This document shows positions 29,095-37,362 of a stretch of 53,594 nt of DNA, one piece after another. The DNA lies in assembly GCA_937916515.1 (NCBI GenBank), contig CALFSX010000075.1, forward strand, positions 1 through 53,594, given 5' to 3'. The position numbers were made by a program, and so were the translations under genes. The notes beneath the pieces were generated by a model. That model searched no databases and had not been told where the DNA came from. It was given only the letters and a program-made list of their open reading frames with translations. How positions within the stretch are numbered: the first letter of the stretch is position 1; each line of letters begins with the position of its first letter. Source of the DNA: an uncultured Planctomycetaceae bacterium (lineage in GTDB: Bacteria > Planctomycetota > Planctomycetia > Planctomycetales > Planctomycetaceae).

Positions 29095-29940
29095 TCAGCC
29101 AATCTTTCGCAATACAAATACGGTATCGCCAAGTTCGTCGGACAGCTCAAGAGGTTCTTCAAGGTCGTACCAGAAGTCGTACACGTCCAGCAGTTCGAAA
29201 GCCGGAACCTTCGCCAGCAGCGACACCATGTGAGCTGCTTCGTAGGTTCTCATGCGGTACCCCGAATTGTATTCACCAATTTCTTCGCCCGCAGCGTTTA
29301 GCACAGTCATCTTAAACTGCAGTGTTTCAAGTCGAGTTGTCCGGTCACAACCTTCAACGACAAGTTGCATGTCGATTGTGGTGTCACCTTCTGTGATGCT
29401 CCATTCTTCTTCGTCTTCTTCATCAGCATCCGGAGGTAGCAAGTGCATGCCAATGATGTACAGGCCGCCTTCCGAAAGCATGCTGGCGACATTTGTCAGG
29501 TGCTGAATCGCATCCTCTTCGGTTAACAGATGGCGGAAGGTGTTCACCAGACAAAATGCAAGATCGAATTTGGTGTCCGGCAGCAGATCTTTCATATCAC
29601 CGGTCTGCACCGTTGCGGCCACAGAAGCTTTCGCCAGTTGCGTCTTTGCGAACCCGACCGCCGCAGAACTTTGATCGACGCCGGTAACTGAGTACCCTCG
29701 TTTGGCCAGTTCAACAACCAAACGCCCACCGCCGCAACCGGGTTCGTACATCGTTCGCACGGGAAAGTTGCAGTACTTCGTTGCCGCCGCTTCAATAAAG
29801 TCAGCTTCCAGCAAAGTATCTTCGCCAAACGCCATATCCCAATATTGCGGGACGTCATAGCAATCAGTGTTATCAGCCAATGTCGGTTCTGCCTTGTTTT
29901 GTCCATATATTGCTGGTGCGACAATCTTTTGCCGACCCAA
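29095..29940 (-). CDS. Class I SAM-dependent methyltransferase
   Basis: The 281-residue cytoplasmic protein shows the SAM-binding motif I MYEPGCGGGRLVVELAKRG (residues ~64-82), motif II GVDQSSAAV with the acidic residue for the ribose, DMKDL and the FDLAFCLVNTFRHL post-motif. These are typical of small-molecule or unassigned methyltransferases. An acidic run (DADEEDEEEW) sits near residue 175. The start is TTG at 29940 by the frame; GAGAC just upstream could serve as a weak ribosome binding site. An in-frame ATG at residue 36 is too late because it would remove part of the N-terminal lid. Substrate is unknown. Confidence 0.85.
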   Translation of the reverse strand: MGRQKIVAPAIYGQNKAEPTLADNTDCYDVPQYWDMAFGEDTLLEADFIEAAATKYCNFPVRTMYEPGCGGGRLVVELAKRGYSVTGVDQSSAAVGFAKTQLAKASVAATVQTGDMKDLLPDTKFDLAFCLVNTFRHLLTEEDAIQHLTNVASMLSEGGLYIIGMHLLPPDADEEDEEEWSITEGDTTIDMQLVVEGCDRTTRLETLQFKMTVLNAAGEEIGEYNSGYRMRTYEAAHMVSLLAKVPAFELLDVYDFWYDLEEPLELSDELGDTVFVLRKIG

Positions 29941-30541
29941 GTCTCATAAGGATAGCTGCTACGTGGCAATAGCAAAGGCAATGACACGCCTGGCTTAGTG
30001 AATACCGATTTTCTACTTCTGTTTCGCTCGCATACGATGGCAGGATAGATGGTTTGAGATTCCGCAGATCATGTCGCTCGAATTCCGGCAAGTGTTTTTT
30101 TATCTCATACCCGCCTCTGGATTGCGTGCATTACCAGTCTTGTTGAGTGTTCTACGAAAATATATTCCGCAAATTGGTTGACGAAACAGCCGCTCCCTCC
30201 AAGTATATCGATCGTGCATTTGCGCTGTCGCGCTTCGACAACAGATCAAAACCTTGCGACGCTAATTGCGATAGATGGGTTCAGTATTACTTCAGTTGAA
30301 CTTTTGTGGTTTTCACAATATGAAGTGGTCATTGAATCCGTTTCCGTTTCCAGCAAGTGATCGTGCGACCTTCGCTCCATGTACGGTTTTAAATTAGTGT
30401 ATTGAGGCGGGAGCGAGGTGTTTTGTGCTGGCTCTTCAACGGGGCAGTCGAACACTCGACTTTTCGAAACTCAATGGCTGATTTTTCTGTCAGGAGCGAC
30501 ATTTATGTCGCTTTAATTTCATAACGAATTTTGAGAACAAT
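29941..30541. other. AT-richer intergenic region
   Basis: About 600 bp without a supported gene, noticeably richer in A and T than the surroundings. Its only clear element is the hairpin at 30495-30512. Confidence 0.5.
30495..30512 (+). promoter_or_regulatory. Stem-loop just upstream of an orphan gene
   Basis: AGCGACA-TTTA-TGTCGCT is a perfect 7-bp stem with a 4-nt loop followed by TTAATTT, 29 nt before ATG 30542. It may be a terminator for an unseen upstream transcript or a leader hairpin of the gene. Confidence 0.55.
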
Positions 30542-31420
30542 ATGCTTGAAGATGCTTCCGTGCTGCCGCCGATGCTGGAAACGCCGTTGACCGAAGTATT
30601 GGCATCGTGCCCACTGTCGTTGATGGAGTTTGTCAATGGGATGTACATCTACCAGGTTGGGACGTGCCCCAACACCGTATTGGGCTACGCAACATCAATG
30701 GTGCCATACGAGATTGGGTGCGACGGGAATGCCTGTCTGCAACCAATTGAAACCGTTTTGAAAATGGGAAAAACGGTTTCTGGCGGAAACCGGCCCGACT
30801 CTCCCGGTCGTGGCAATGGGCACGGGCCGATCGGAACGCCTCCTGGCCAAAACAAGAAGTTGAAGGCTGCTGCAAAACGTAAATATGCGAGAGTGAAGAG
30901 CCGCTTGACGCGTGACTTGGCCGATCATCGCAATGTTAAGTACACAAATAATGCATTTTTTTTCGAAGATGCAGTCGAGAATGACAATGAGAACGAGGTT
31001 GAGTGGGCCAGGGCGAATAAGGAGTATTCGGTTGCATTGGGGGATGGAACTAATCTCAATGCAGCCCAGAAATTCGGAGGGTTTGATGACCAACCTCAAG
31101 TCGGTCTTGTGTCAGCGACCGGTGACATACAAAGGCTCTTGAAGCCTGGCGTAACTGGAGGTGATTATGGTGGTGGTGGGGCGGTCGTCGTCAAATTGGA
31201 CGTAAATATCGGCGGAGCTACCGACACACGCTATTTTCGGCTGCTCCAAACAACCATTGGGGGAGTAATTTTGCACCACGGCCAGGAATGCACGACGCCA
31301 GTAAATCCAGTAACTGCGGCCACCATGGTCGACCGGCATGTGTTTCTGCATTCGATCGTATACGATGGCAAAAAGTTTCTCGTAACGACCGTGGATCCAT
31401 TGCTGGACGACACAATGTAG
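30542..31420 (+). CDS. Hypothetical protein (orphan)
   Basis: I do not recognise this 292-residue protein. It has no signal peptide at the first Met. The N-terminal third has four Cys (ASCPLS, GTCPN, GCDGNACLQ). Residues ~85-105 are Gly/Pro-rich (SPGRGNGHGPIGTPPGQNKK) and then strongly basic. The second half has alternating hydrophobic patterns (AVVVKLDVNIGG, IGGVILHHGQE, FLVTTVDPLLDD) that suggest beta strands. Codon choice is more AT-rich than in the neighbouring genes. It is bordered by a hairpin upstream and a strong terminator downstream, so it is probably a real, separately expressed gene, perhaps recently acquired. Confidence 0.65.
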   Translation: MLEDASVLPPMLETPLTEVLASCPLSLMEFVNGMYIYQVGTCPNTVLGYATSMVPYEIGCDGNACLQPIETVLKMGKTVSGGNRPDSPGRGNGHGPIGTPPGQNKKLKAAAKRKYARVKSRLTRDLADHRNVKYTNNAFFFEDAVENDNENEVEWARANKEYSVALGDGTNLNAAQKFGGFDDQPQVGLVSATGDIQRLLKPGVTGGDYGGGGAVVVKLDVNIGGATDTRYFRLLQTTIGGVILHHGQECTTPVNPVTAATMVDRHVFLHSIVYDGKKFLVTTVDPLLDDTM

Positions 31421-31466
31421 AGCAGGTGCCGGCGACGGCGACCGTTGGAGTTTACTGACAATATGT

Positions 31467-31510
31467 ATCAGCTTGCGTGGACAACTTTCACGCAAGCTGA
31501 TGTTGTTTTT
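31467..31510 (+). terminator. Intrinsic terminator
   Basis: ATCAGCTTGCGTG (31467-31479) pairs fully with CACGCAAGCTGAT (31489-31501) across a 9-nt loop. TGTTGTTTTT follows. It lies 45 nt after the orphan gene. Confidence 0.93.
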
Positions 31511-31660
31511 AGTGTCTGTCTGAAGCTGTTGAGGTTGTGGATTGTCACAGCCGGTCCGTTGTAACGACTGATATTCGCCCAGCCTGACTGTCAAACTAAT
31601 TTGTTTTGCGAGAAACTAAGTCACCGCTACCTGGTCTGTCTGTCGCGGACCATGAAGCCT

Positions 31661-32494
31661 TCAATAGCTGGGTCTCTTGCTGCGAGCACATCTGAAGCCC
31701 AGATTCGGGTCTGATGCCAGGCAGAAGATGGATTCCCGTTGTTTGGCTCGATGTTCGTCCGCAGATTGCTGCTTCCATCCACCTCGAACAATTCGATTCA
31801 TGCCTTTGGAATCAGCAATCAGTTCAACCTTCTGTGCCGCACTTCCGGGGTAGGCACCGGGCACTGAGTTGGTAAGTTCTGCGACATTGCTGATCATGTT
31901 TCGGATGGGAAAGTCGCGGCAGACGTCGATAGTTTTCACATCCACAGATTGAATTTCGGTAATACCAGCAGCCAACGGCTCTTCGCCCCATGGAAACGTG
32001 GTGGTTCCACGGTTTGTGGCGGCAAACTCAAATTCGTCCTCCATGGGAAGTCTCTTGCCCATCGCTTCGGCGACGTGTGCGGCAGCCGCCCAGTCGACAC
32101 TTCGCTTCGGAAGTCGCAACAGAGACGTGTCAAAGTCATCCGCATGCCTTGCGGGCCTTATCGTTTCATAGTCGGCAACGCAGACTTCGGTTTCATCCAT
32201 GTAGAAATCGTTGACTTTTCTACGATGTCGCGGGGATGAATCGTCAAGCCCAGCCCCCATTTCAAATTCACCGCCGGCCACATACACCATTTTCGATTCT
32301 GCCAAACCATTCTGCCAGACTGTGATTGTGGGAAGTGGCACTACGCCATCGATTGGCTTTTCCCAGCGTTCGACGGCAAAAATCGACGGCAAAGAAGCAG
32401 GATCATCTGGCACTCGCCGATACACTTCATGAAAACCGAAGCCGGCCACTTCCACCACAATCAGGTATCGACCGGGTTCAAGCGGCGTCACCAA
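31661..32494 (-). CDS. FGE/sulfatase-modifying-factor-type domain protein, in frame with the upstream kinase
   Basis: The first ~60 residues (PLEPGRYLIVVEVAGFGFHEVYRRVPDDP) look like the beta-rich linker that follows the membrane segment in kinase-FGE fusions. The rest is a formylglycine-generating-enzyme-type domain: MVYVAGGEFEMGA, RRKVNDFYMDETEV, GKRLPMEDEFEFAA, the ending RIVRGGWKQQ and LGFRCARS. These domains often have no oxidase activity and act in protein or ligand binding. The frame is continuous with the kinase gene except for one TAA at 32530-32528; only 11 codons separate that stop from the TTG at 32494. The TTG has no clear ribosome binding site. It is either the second half of a broken gene or a separately started protein. 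Confidence 0.7.
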   Translation of the reverse strand: MVTPLEPGRYLIVVEVAGFGFHEVYRRVPDDPASLPSIFAVERWEKPIDGVVPLPTITVWQNGLAESKMVYVAGGEFEMGAGLDDSSPRHRRKVNDFYMDETEVCVADYETIRPARHADDFDTSLLRLPKRSVDWAAAAHVAEAMGKRLPMEDEFEFAATNRGTTTFPWGEEPLAAGITEIQSVDVKTIDVCRDFPIRNMISNVAELTNSVPGAYPGSAAQKVELIADSKGMNRIVRGGWKQQSADEHRAKQRESIFCLASDPNLGFRCARSKRPSY

Positions 32495-32527
32495 CTCGGC
32501 CGAAGTTTCAAATCGTCCGATTCGGTC

Positions 32528-33802
32528 TTAAATCGGCAGTCCAGTGAGTTTGTCCAGAGGCACAATTGCCCATCTTGCTTGGGGATTTGCTGGAGCGTTA
32601 CTGCCGTTCATGGAATACGTGAGACGTACCGGATGGGTCTTTGCCGCTGGCGCTTCGATTCGCACTACAGCTTCCGGTGGCTCCGGCCTTTGCATCGCCA
32701 TCAGACCGGTTGTCACCAGCAAGACGGCAATCACGGCTGACAGTGCCGCCATTCCCGGATTTCTTCTGCACCATCGCTGCAGTTTGATCGCAACGCTGGC
32801 CGGACGAGCCAAAATGGGGCGTCCATCAAGAAAGCGTTGCAGGTCGTTCGCCATTTCTGCGGCCGATGAGTACCGACTGGCTGGATCTTTCTCCAATGCC
32901 TTGATGCATATTGTATCCAGGTCTTTCGGAATCGCCTTGTTGACACTTCTGGGGTTGCGAGCTGGTTCGGTAAGAATGCGATGCATCACCGTGCGAGAGT
33001 TCGTTGCCGGGAACGGTCGTACTCCCGTCAGCAGCTCATAAAAAATGACACCAATGGAATACTGGTCACTTGCCGGACCGGTGCCTCGAACGTCTCCTCT
33101 TGCCTGTTCTGGCGACATATAGGCGGGTGTGCCAATCACATGGCCACTTTGAGTGACCGTAATTTCGTTTTTTCCTTCTCGGCGAGCCAAACCGAAGTCG
33201 GCAATGTGCGGTTCATTGGCAGCGTCTATCAGAATATTGCCCGACTTCAGATCGCGATGAACGATGCCCTTTTCATGAAAAAAATGAGCGGCTCGCAACA
33301 ACTTCACGGCGAGTATTGTCGCATCTTTTATGGACAACGGGCTGATTCTTATTGTTTCCGACAGGTTGATGCCGTCGATGAACTCAGCGGCTATGTAAAA
33401 GCCGTCTCCGTGCTGGCCCACTTCATGAACAGAAATCACGTTTGGGTGATTGACGGCAGCCGCAGCTCTGGCTTCCTTCATAAACAGTTTCGCTGAATCC
33501 GGCGCGACGCGTCCCTCACGTGGCACCTTCACGGCTACGTAGCGTTTCAATTCCGTGTCGAAACATTTATACACGGTTCCGAACGATCCTTCCCCCAGCA
33601 CCTGTCGCACCTCAAAGTGTGCGATCGTCATGCCTTTGTCAGGAACATGTGTCGGAGAATCTTCGGAGGATAAGCTGAACCGGCTCTGACACGTGGGACA
33701 CGTTATCGAATCCGCAGCCTGTGCTTGCGGACTGGCTTCAAGCGTTGTGTCATTGGCGTCCACTTCAATCGGATGCTGACAGTTTGGGCAGCGAAATTTC
33801 AT
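32528..33802 (-). CDS. Serine/threonine protein kinase with N-terminal zinc ribbon and one membrane helix
   Basis: From ATG 33802 the protein has 424 residues. An N-terminal zinc ribbon (CPNC at 5-8 and CPTC at 35-38) precedes the kinase domain: glycine loop LGEGSFGTVYK near 69, catalytic Lys92 (VAVKVP), HRDLKSGNIL with Asp184, DFGLARREG with Asp202, and GTPAYMSPEQARGD. Every residue needed for activity is present. A single membrane helix (AALSAVIAVLLVTTGLMAM) follows near residue 360, then ~50 residues that would lie outside the cytoplasm. The frame ends at a TAA, and the FGE domain follows in the same frame. Sixteen residues before Met 33802 in the open frame are not part of the zinc ribbon, so I excluded them. 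Confidence 0.9.
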   Translation of the reverse strand: MKFRCPNCQHPIEVDANDTTLEASPQAQAADSITCPTCQSRFSLSSEDSPTHVPDKGMTIAHFEVRQVLGEGSFGTVYKCFDTELKRYVAVKVPREGRVAPDSAKLFMKEARAAAAVNHPNVISVHEVGQHGDGFYIAAEFIDGINLSETIRISPLSIKDATILAVKLLRAAHFFHEKGIVHRDLKSGNILIDAANEPHIADFGLARREGKNEITVTQSGHVIGTPAYMSPEQARGDVRGTGPASDQYSIGVIFYELLTGVRPFPATNSRTVMHRILTEPARNPRSVNKAIPKDLDTICIKALEKDPASRYSSAAEMANDLQRFLDGRPILARPASVAIKLQRWCRRNPGMAALSAVIAVLLVTTGLMAMQRPEPPEAVVRIEAPAAKTHPVRLTYSMNGSNAPANPQARWAIVPLDKLTGLPI

Positions 33803-34353
33803 GGCGAGTCTGACCTGCAAAAGCCCGATGGCAAATTGAGAAGCATACACTTACTCTTCTGGTTTGTCACTATTGCCAACACAGCGACTGCGTCTCTGAA
33901 CCCGGCATTCATTCAGCGTTAAAGACACATCGTAAGGGGCCACGCTGCCAGTGAATGCAACGACCAACGAGTGCGGTGCTCCGGGTGCCTGTTTTCTTCT
34001 CGTCTCAACCGTGGAATGGTTGCAATGCAGGTTGATTCTGGCTGCCTGTTTGGGGAAATATGACTCTGTCCAAAGCGTCGATCGAAACAGCGTTCGGTAG
34101 TTATGATTGGTACACGAAACTGTGCGCTACTCAGCCGAGGAAAGGTGTCACTTTGGATGGCGATTGTTTGCAAAAGCTGGAATGTTCTGAAGAGCACAGG
34201 CTTAGTTACCAAATTGAATGGAGCGATGTTACGTCTTCACTATTTTTCCAATGACATTCTGCATGATGCATTCCCCATGGTGACATCACTGGCTGTGGCT
34301 GTGTAGTATCGTATTCCGATATCTATACTATGCGTTGACACGGATTGTATTTC
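33803..34353. other. Divergent intergenic region
   Basis: About 550 bp lie between the kinase (minus) and the Kelch-symporter gene (plus). TAGTAT / ATACTA forms a 6-bp inverted repeat just upstream of the symporter (about 34304-34330), where TATACT at 34324-34329 could be a -10 box without a good -35. No gene is supported. Confidence 0.45.
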
Positions 34354-37035
34354 ATGAACAAAACGGGACTCATGTTGAAGTTGAATGCGACTCAGGCGAG
34401 CATCGCTGGGGCTGTTGTGGTGGTTTGCTTGTTTGTCTTTGCAGCGAATCATGCTGTGGGGCAGGATGTTGCGTCTGAGAAAGAAGATCCCGAACAGACA
34501 GCTTCTGGCGTGGCGCTGAAGTTGGATTGGCAGGCGTTGCCGGATTTGCCAGACGAATTGGGAGTTGCCGGTCCGTTTGTGGGGGTGCATAACAATGCGT
34601 TGATTGTGGCCGGTGGAGCCAACTTTCCGAAGCCGGTTTGGGACACCAACAAAGTTTGGAAAGACGCCATTCACGTTCTGCAAAAAACGGCAGCGGGCTA
34701 TCAATGGAAGTCTGGTGGCACGCTGCATCGCCCCATTGCCTATGGAGCTGCGGTGTCTACAGCTGACGGCGTTATCTGCATGGGCGGAAACGATAGCGAG
34801 TCTACGTTCACCAGAGTCTTCGCGTTGCAATGGAATCCTAAGACCGAAACCATCGAGCACGTTGATTATCCGTCTCTGCCGGGGGCGTGTGCGTTCGGGC
34901 AGGCGGTGCTGCTGGATGGCGTGATCTATCTTGCCGGAGGGCAGGGCAGCGGAGGCCTGGATTCCGCCATGAATAATTTCTGGACGCTGGATCTTTCGAA
35001 GAAGCCGGTGCCCAATGCCACTGAATCAGAGATCGCATCTTTTGAGTGGCAGCAGTTGGCCGCCTGGTCTGACGAAGGTCGGGCGTTTAATATTACCGCC
35101 GCTCAACACAATGGTTACGACAACTGCGTGTATGTGATGAGCGGTCGTCGTCAGAATGGCGACAAGGTTGAGTTTCTGAAAGATGTCTGGGAATTCACAC
35201 CCAAAACAAAACAATGGCGACAGCGTGCCGAAATGCCGCAACCAGCCATCGCTGGCACGGGAATTGGCTTCGGCCAGAGTCATATTTACGTATTGGGCGG
35301 CGACGACGGAAAGCTGTTTTTCAAGACAGACGAACTGAAAGACGATCATCCCGGCTTTCCGAAAAACGCATTCGCTTATCACACGATTACCGACACCTGG
35401 ACGTCTGCCGGCAAGTCGCCTCAAAACCACGTCACCACCATTCCGGTGATGTGGGAAGGTCGCATGATTGTTGCCAGCGGTGAAGTGCGGCCTCGCGTGC
35501 GCACAGCATCTGTGTATAGCGTGGCCCCTGATGTTAGGCGAAGCGATTTCGGCACCGTTAACTATGCGGTGTTGTTTGGCTATTTGTTGGCGATGCTGGG
35601 GGTGGGCGTCTATTTTGCAAGACGCAACAAGAACACCAACGATTACTTTCGAGGCGGGATGCATATTCCGTGGTGGGCGGCGGGATGCAGCATTTTTGCA
35701 ACCATGTTAAGTTCGCTGACGTTTACCGGAATACCATCAAAAGCGTTTGCTCAGGATTGGGTGTATTCTGTCGGAAACTTTCTGATTCCACTGGCCGCTA
35801 TTATTGGAGTTTATGTCGCGTTGCCGTTTTATCGCCGCATTGATGCGACCAGTGCTTACGAGTATCTGGAACTTCGATTCAACCGCAGCGTGAGGCTATT
35901 CGGCAGCGGCAGTTTCACGCTGTTTCATGTTTTTCGCATGGCGGTTGTGATGTCACTAACAGGGCTGGCACTGGCGATCGCCACACCGTTGACTCCAGAA
36001 CAGTCGGTGCTGCTGATGGGCGTTCTAAGCATCTGCTATTGCACCATGGGAGGCATCGAAGCCGTCATTTGGACTGACACGATTCAAACAGTCGTGCTGC
36101 TGGGCGGAGGACTTTTGGCGTTGGTGTTGCTTATGCTGGGAGCCGACGGAGGTTTCGCTGGATCGCTGCAGGCAGCTGCTGCGGGAGACAAGTTTAGAAT
36201 TGCCAATTTTCACTGGGACGTCACCAACAGCCAATTGGCGTTGTGGGTTGTGGTTGTGGGAGCCTTCGGGCAGAACCTGTCATCGTACACGGCAGATCAG
36301 GCGGTTGTGCAACGTTATATGACGACCAAAAATCAAAAGCTGGCGGCACGAAGTATCTGGACGAACGCCGTGATGACCATTCCAGCTACAGTGCTGTTCT
36401 TCGGAATCGGCACCGCCTTGTATTCTTTCTATCGCTCTCACCCGGAACGACTGGATTCCACAATCACCACGGACCAGATCTTTCCACTGTTTATCGCGAA
36501 TGAGATGCCGATCGGCATCGCTGGCTTGATTGTTGCCGGAATCTTCTCGGCCGCGCAATCCACGGTTTCAACCAGTATGAATTCCACGTCAACAACCATC
36601 ATCACAGACTTTATGCGACCGTTTAATACATGCCAATCAGAAGATGGCTATCTGAAGGCAGCTCGCATCATTACGTTTCTGATGGGTGTGCTGGGAACCG
36701 TTCTGGCATTGTTTTTTGTGGACCCGGATATTCGATCTTTGTTTGATGCGTTCATGAAAGTGATCGGCTTGTTTATGGGCGTGCTGGGTGGATTGTTCGT
36801 GCTGGGAGCAATGACACGTCGGGCGAACTCATTCGGCGCGATGTGCGGAGCTGCGGCGGGAACTGCGGTCATGTTTTGGCTATGGCAGTTTACTCGCGTT
36901 AATGGATACCTGTACACAGCAAGCGGTATCGTCAGCTGCGTAACGGCGGGATATCTTGCCAGCGTGTTAAAGACTGAACCAGATCGAGACCTGCATGGTT
37001 TGACCATCTTCACAATCAAACGCAGTGTCGATTGA
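34354..37035 (+). CDS. Kelch-repeat (N-acetylneuraminate epimerase-like) / sodium:solute symporter fusion
   Basis: The ATG at 34354 follows an in-frame TTG by three codons and starts [11 protein letters not shown]. Residues ~15-38 form a signal or membrane segment ending AVGQD. Residues ~45-400 are Kelch beta-propeller repeats like NanM mutarotase ([64 protein letters not shown]). From ~residue 405 comes a sodium:solute symporter domain with about 13 helices ([69 protein letters not shown]). The likely role is to convert alpha-sialic acid to the beta form outside the membrane and import it with sodium. A related sugar acid is possible. No other nan gene is in the window. Confidence 0.85.
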   Translation: MNKTGLMLKLNATQASIAGAVVVVCLFVFAANHAVGQDVASEKEDPEQTASGVALKLDWQALPDLPDELGVAGPFVGVHNNALIVAGGANFPKPVWDTNKVWKDAIHVLQKTAAGYQWKSGGTLHRPIAYGAAVSTADGVICMGGNDSESTFTRVFALQWNPKTETIEHVDYPSLPGACAFGQAVLLDGVIYLAGGQGSGGLDSAMNNFWTLDLSKKPVPNATESEIASFEWQQLAAWSDEGRAFNITAAQHNGYDNCVYVMSGRRQNGDKVEFLKDVWEFTPKTKQWRQRAEMPQPAIAGTGIGFGQSHIYVLGGDDGKLFFKTDELKDDHPGFPKNAFAYHTITDTWTSAGKSPQNHVTTIPVMWEGRMIVASGEVRPRVRTASVYSVAPDVRRSDFGTVNYAVLFGYLLAMLGVGVYFARRNKNTNDYFRGGMHIPWWAAGCSIFATMLSSLTFTGIPSKAFAQDWVYSVGNFLIPLAAIIGVYVALPFYRRIDATSAYEYLELRFNRSVRLFGSGSFTLFHVFRMAVVMSLTGLALAIATPLTPEQSVLLMGVLSICYCTMGGIEAVIWTDTIQTVVLLGGGLLALVLLMLGADGGFAGSLQAAAAGDKFRIANFHWDVTNSQLALWVVVVGAFGQNLSSYTADQAVVQRYMTTKNQKLAARSIWTNAVMTIPATVLFFGIGTALYSFYRSHPERLDSTITTDQIFPLFIANEMPIGIAGLIVAGIFSAAQSTVSTSMNSTSTTIITDFMRPFNTCQSEDGYLKAARIITFLMGVLGTVLALFFVDPDIRSLFDAFMKVIGLFMGVLGGLFVLGAMTRRANSFGAMCGAAAGTAVMFWLWQFTRVNGYLYTASGIVSCVTAGYLASVLKTEPDRDLHGLTIFTIKRSVD

Positions 37036-37114
37036 ATTGTGGCGTTTTGAAACGAGAACAGCTGCAAGTCGGGACTATTTGCCCGTAACAGCTAAACGCG
37101 AGAGTTGTCAGTAG

Positions 37115-37163
37115 TGGATCTTGTTAAAAATCCTGAAGCAGCAAGTATCTTTGACAAGATCCA
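37115..37163. repeat. Inverted repeat, possible terminator of the symporter gene
   Basis: TGGATCTTGTTAAA (37115-37128) pairs with TTTGACAAGATCCA (37150-37163) with one mismatch. The spacer is ~21 nt and no T-run follows. It lies 80 nt after the symporter gene. Confidence 0.6.
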
Positions 37164-37201
37164 AGACTCGTCCGGGACATTTCAAAATACGTGTTGGAAA
37201 T

Positions 37202-37268
37202 GGTAGCTGGACTCGCCAGAGTTCAGTCAAATGCTGGCGGAACCCGAAGCCTGGCGACTCCGCCTACC
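37202..37268. repeat. Imperfect palindromic element, second family
   Basis: GGTAGCTGGACTCGCCAGAG is matched, with four mismatches over ~22 bp, by the complement of GCCTGGCGACTCCGCCTACC. It differs in sequence from the CCGCAGGGCGTTAGC family and is the only copy I saw in the window. Confidence 0.6.
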
Positions 37269-37362
37269 CCGCAAAATAACTGTGTCAGACCACTACGACG
37301 CGTTTGCGAGTTAACGCCAGTCGCGGGTACAAATTTGATTCTACTGCAACGGACATTTCTGT

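Larger units (their letters stand above)
37036..37362. other. Intergenic region with two inverted repeats
   Basis: Two inverted repeats occupy most of this gap (37115-37163 and 37202-37268). No gene is supported. Confidence 0.6.
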
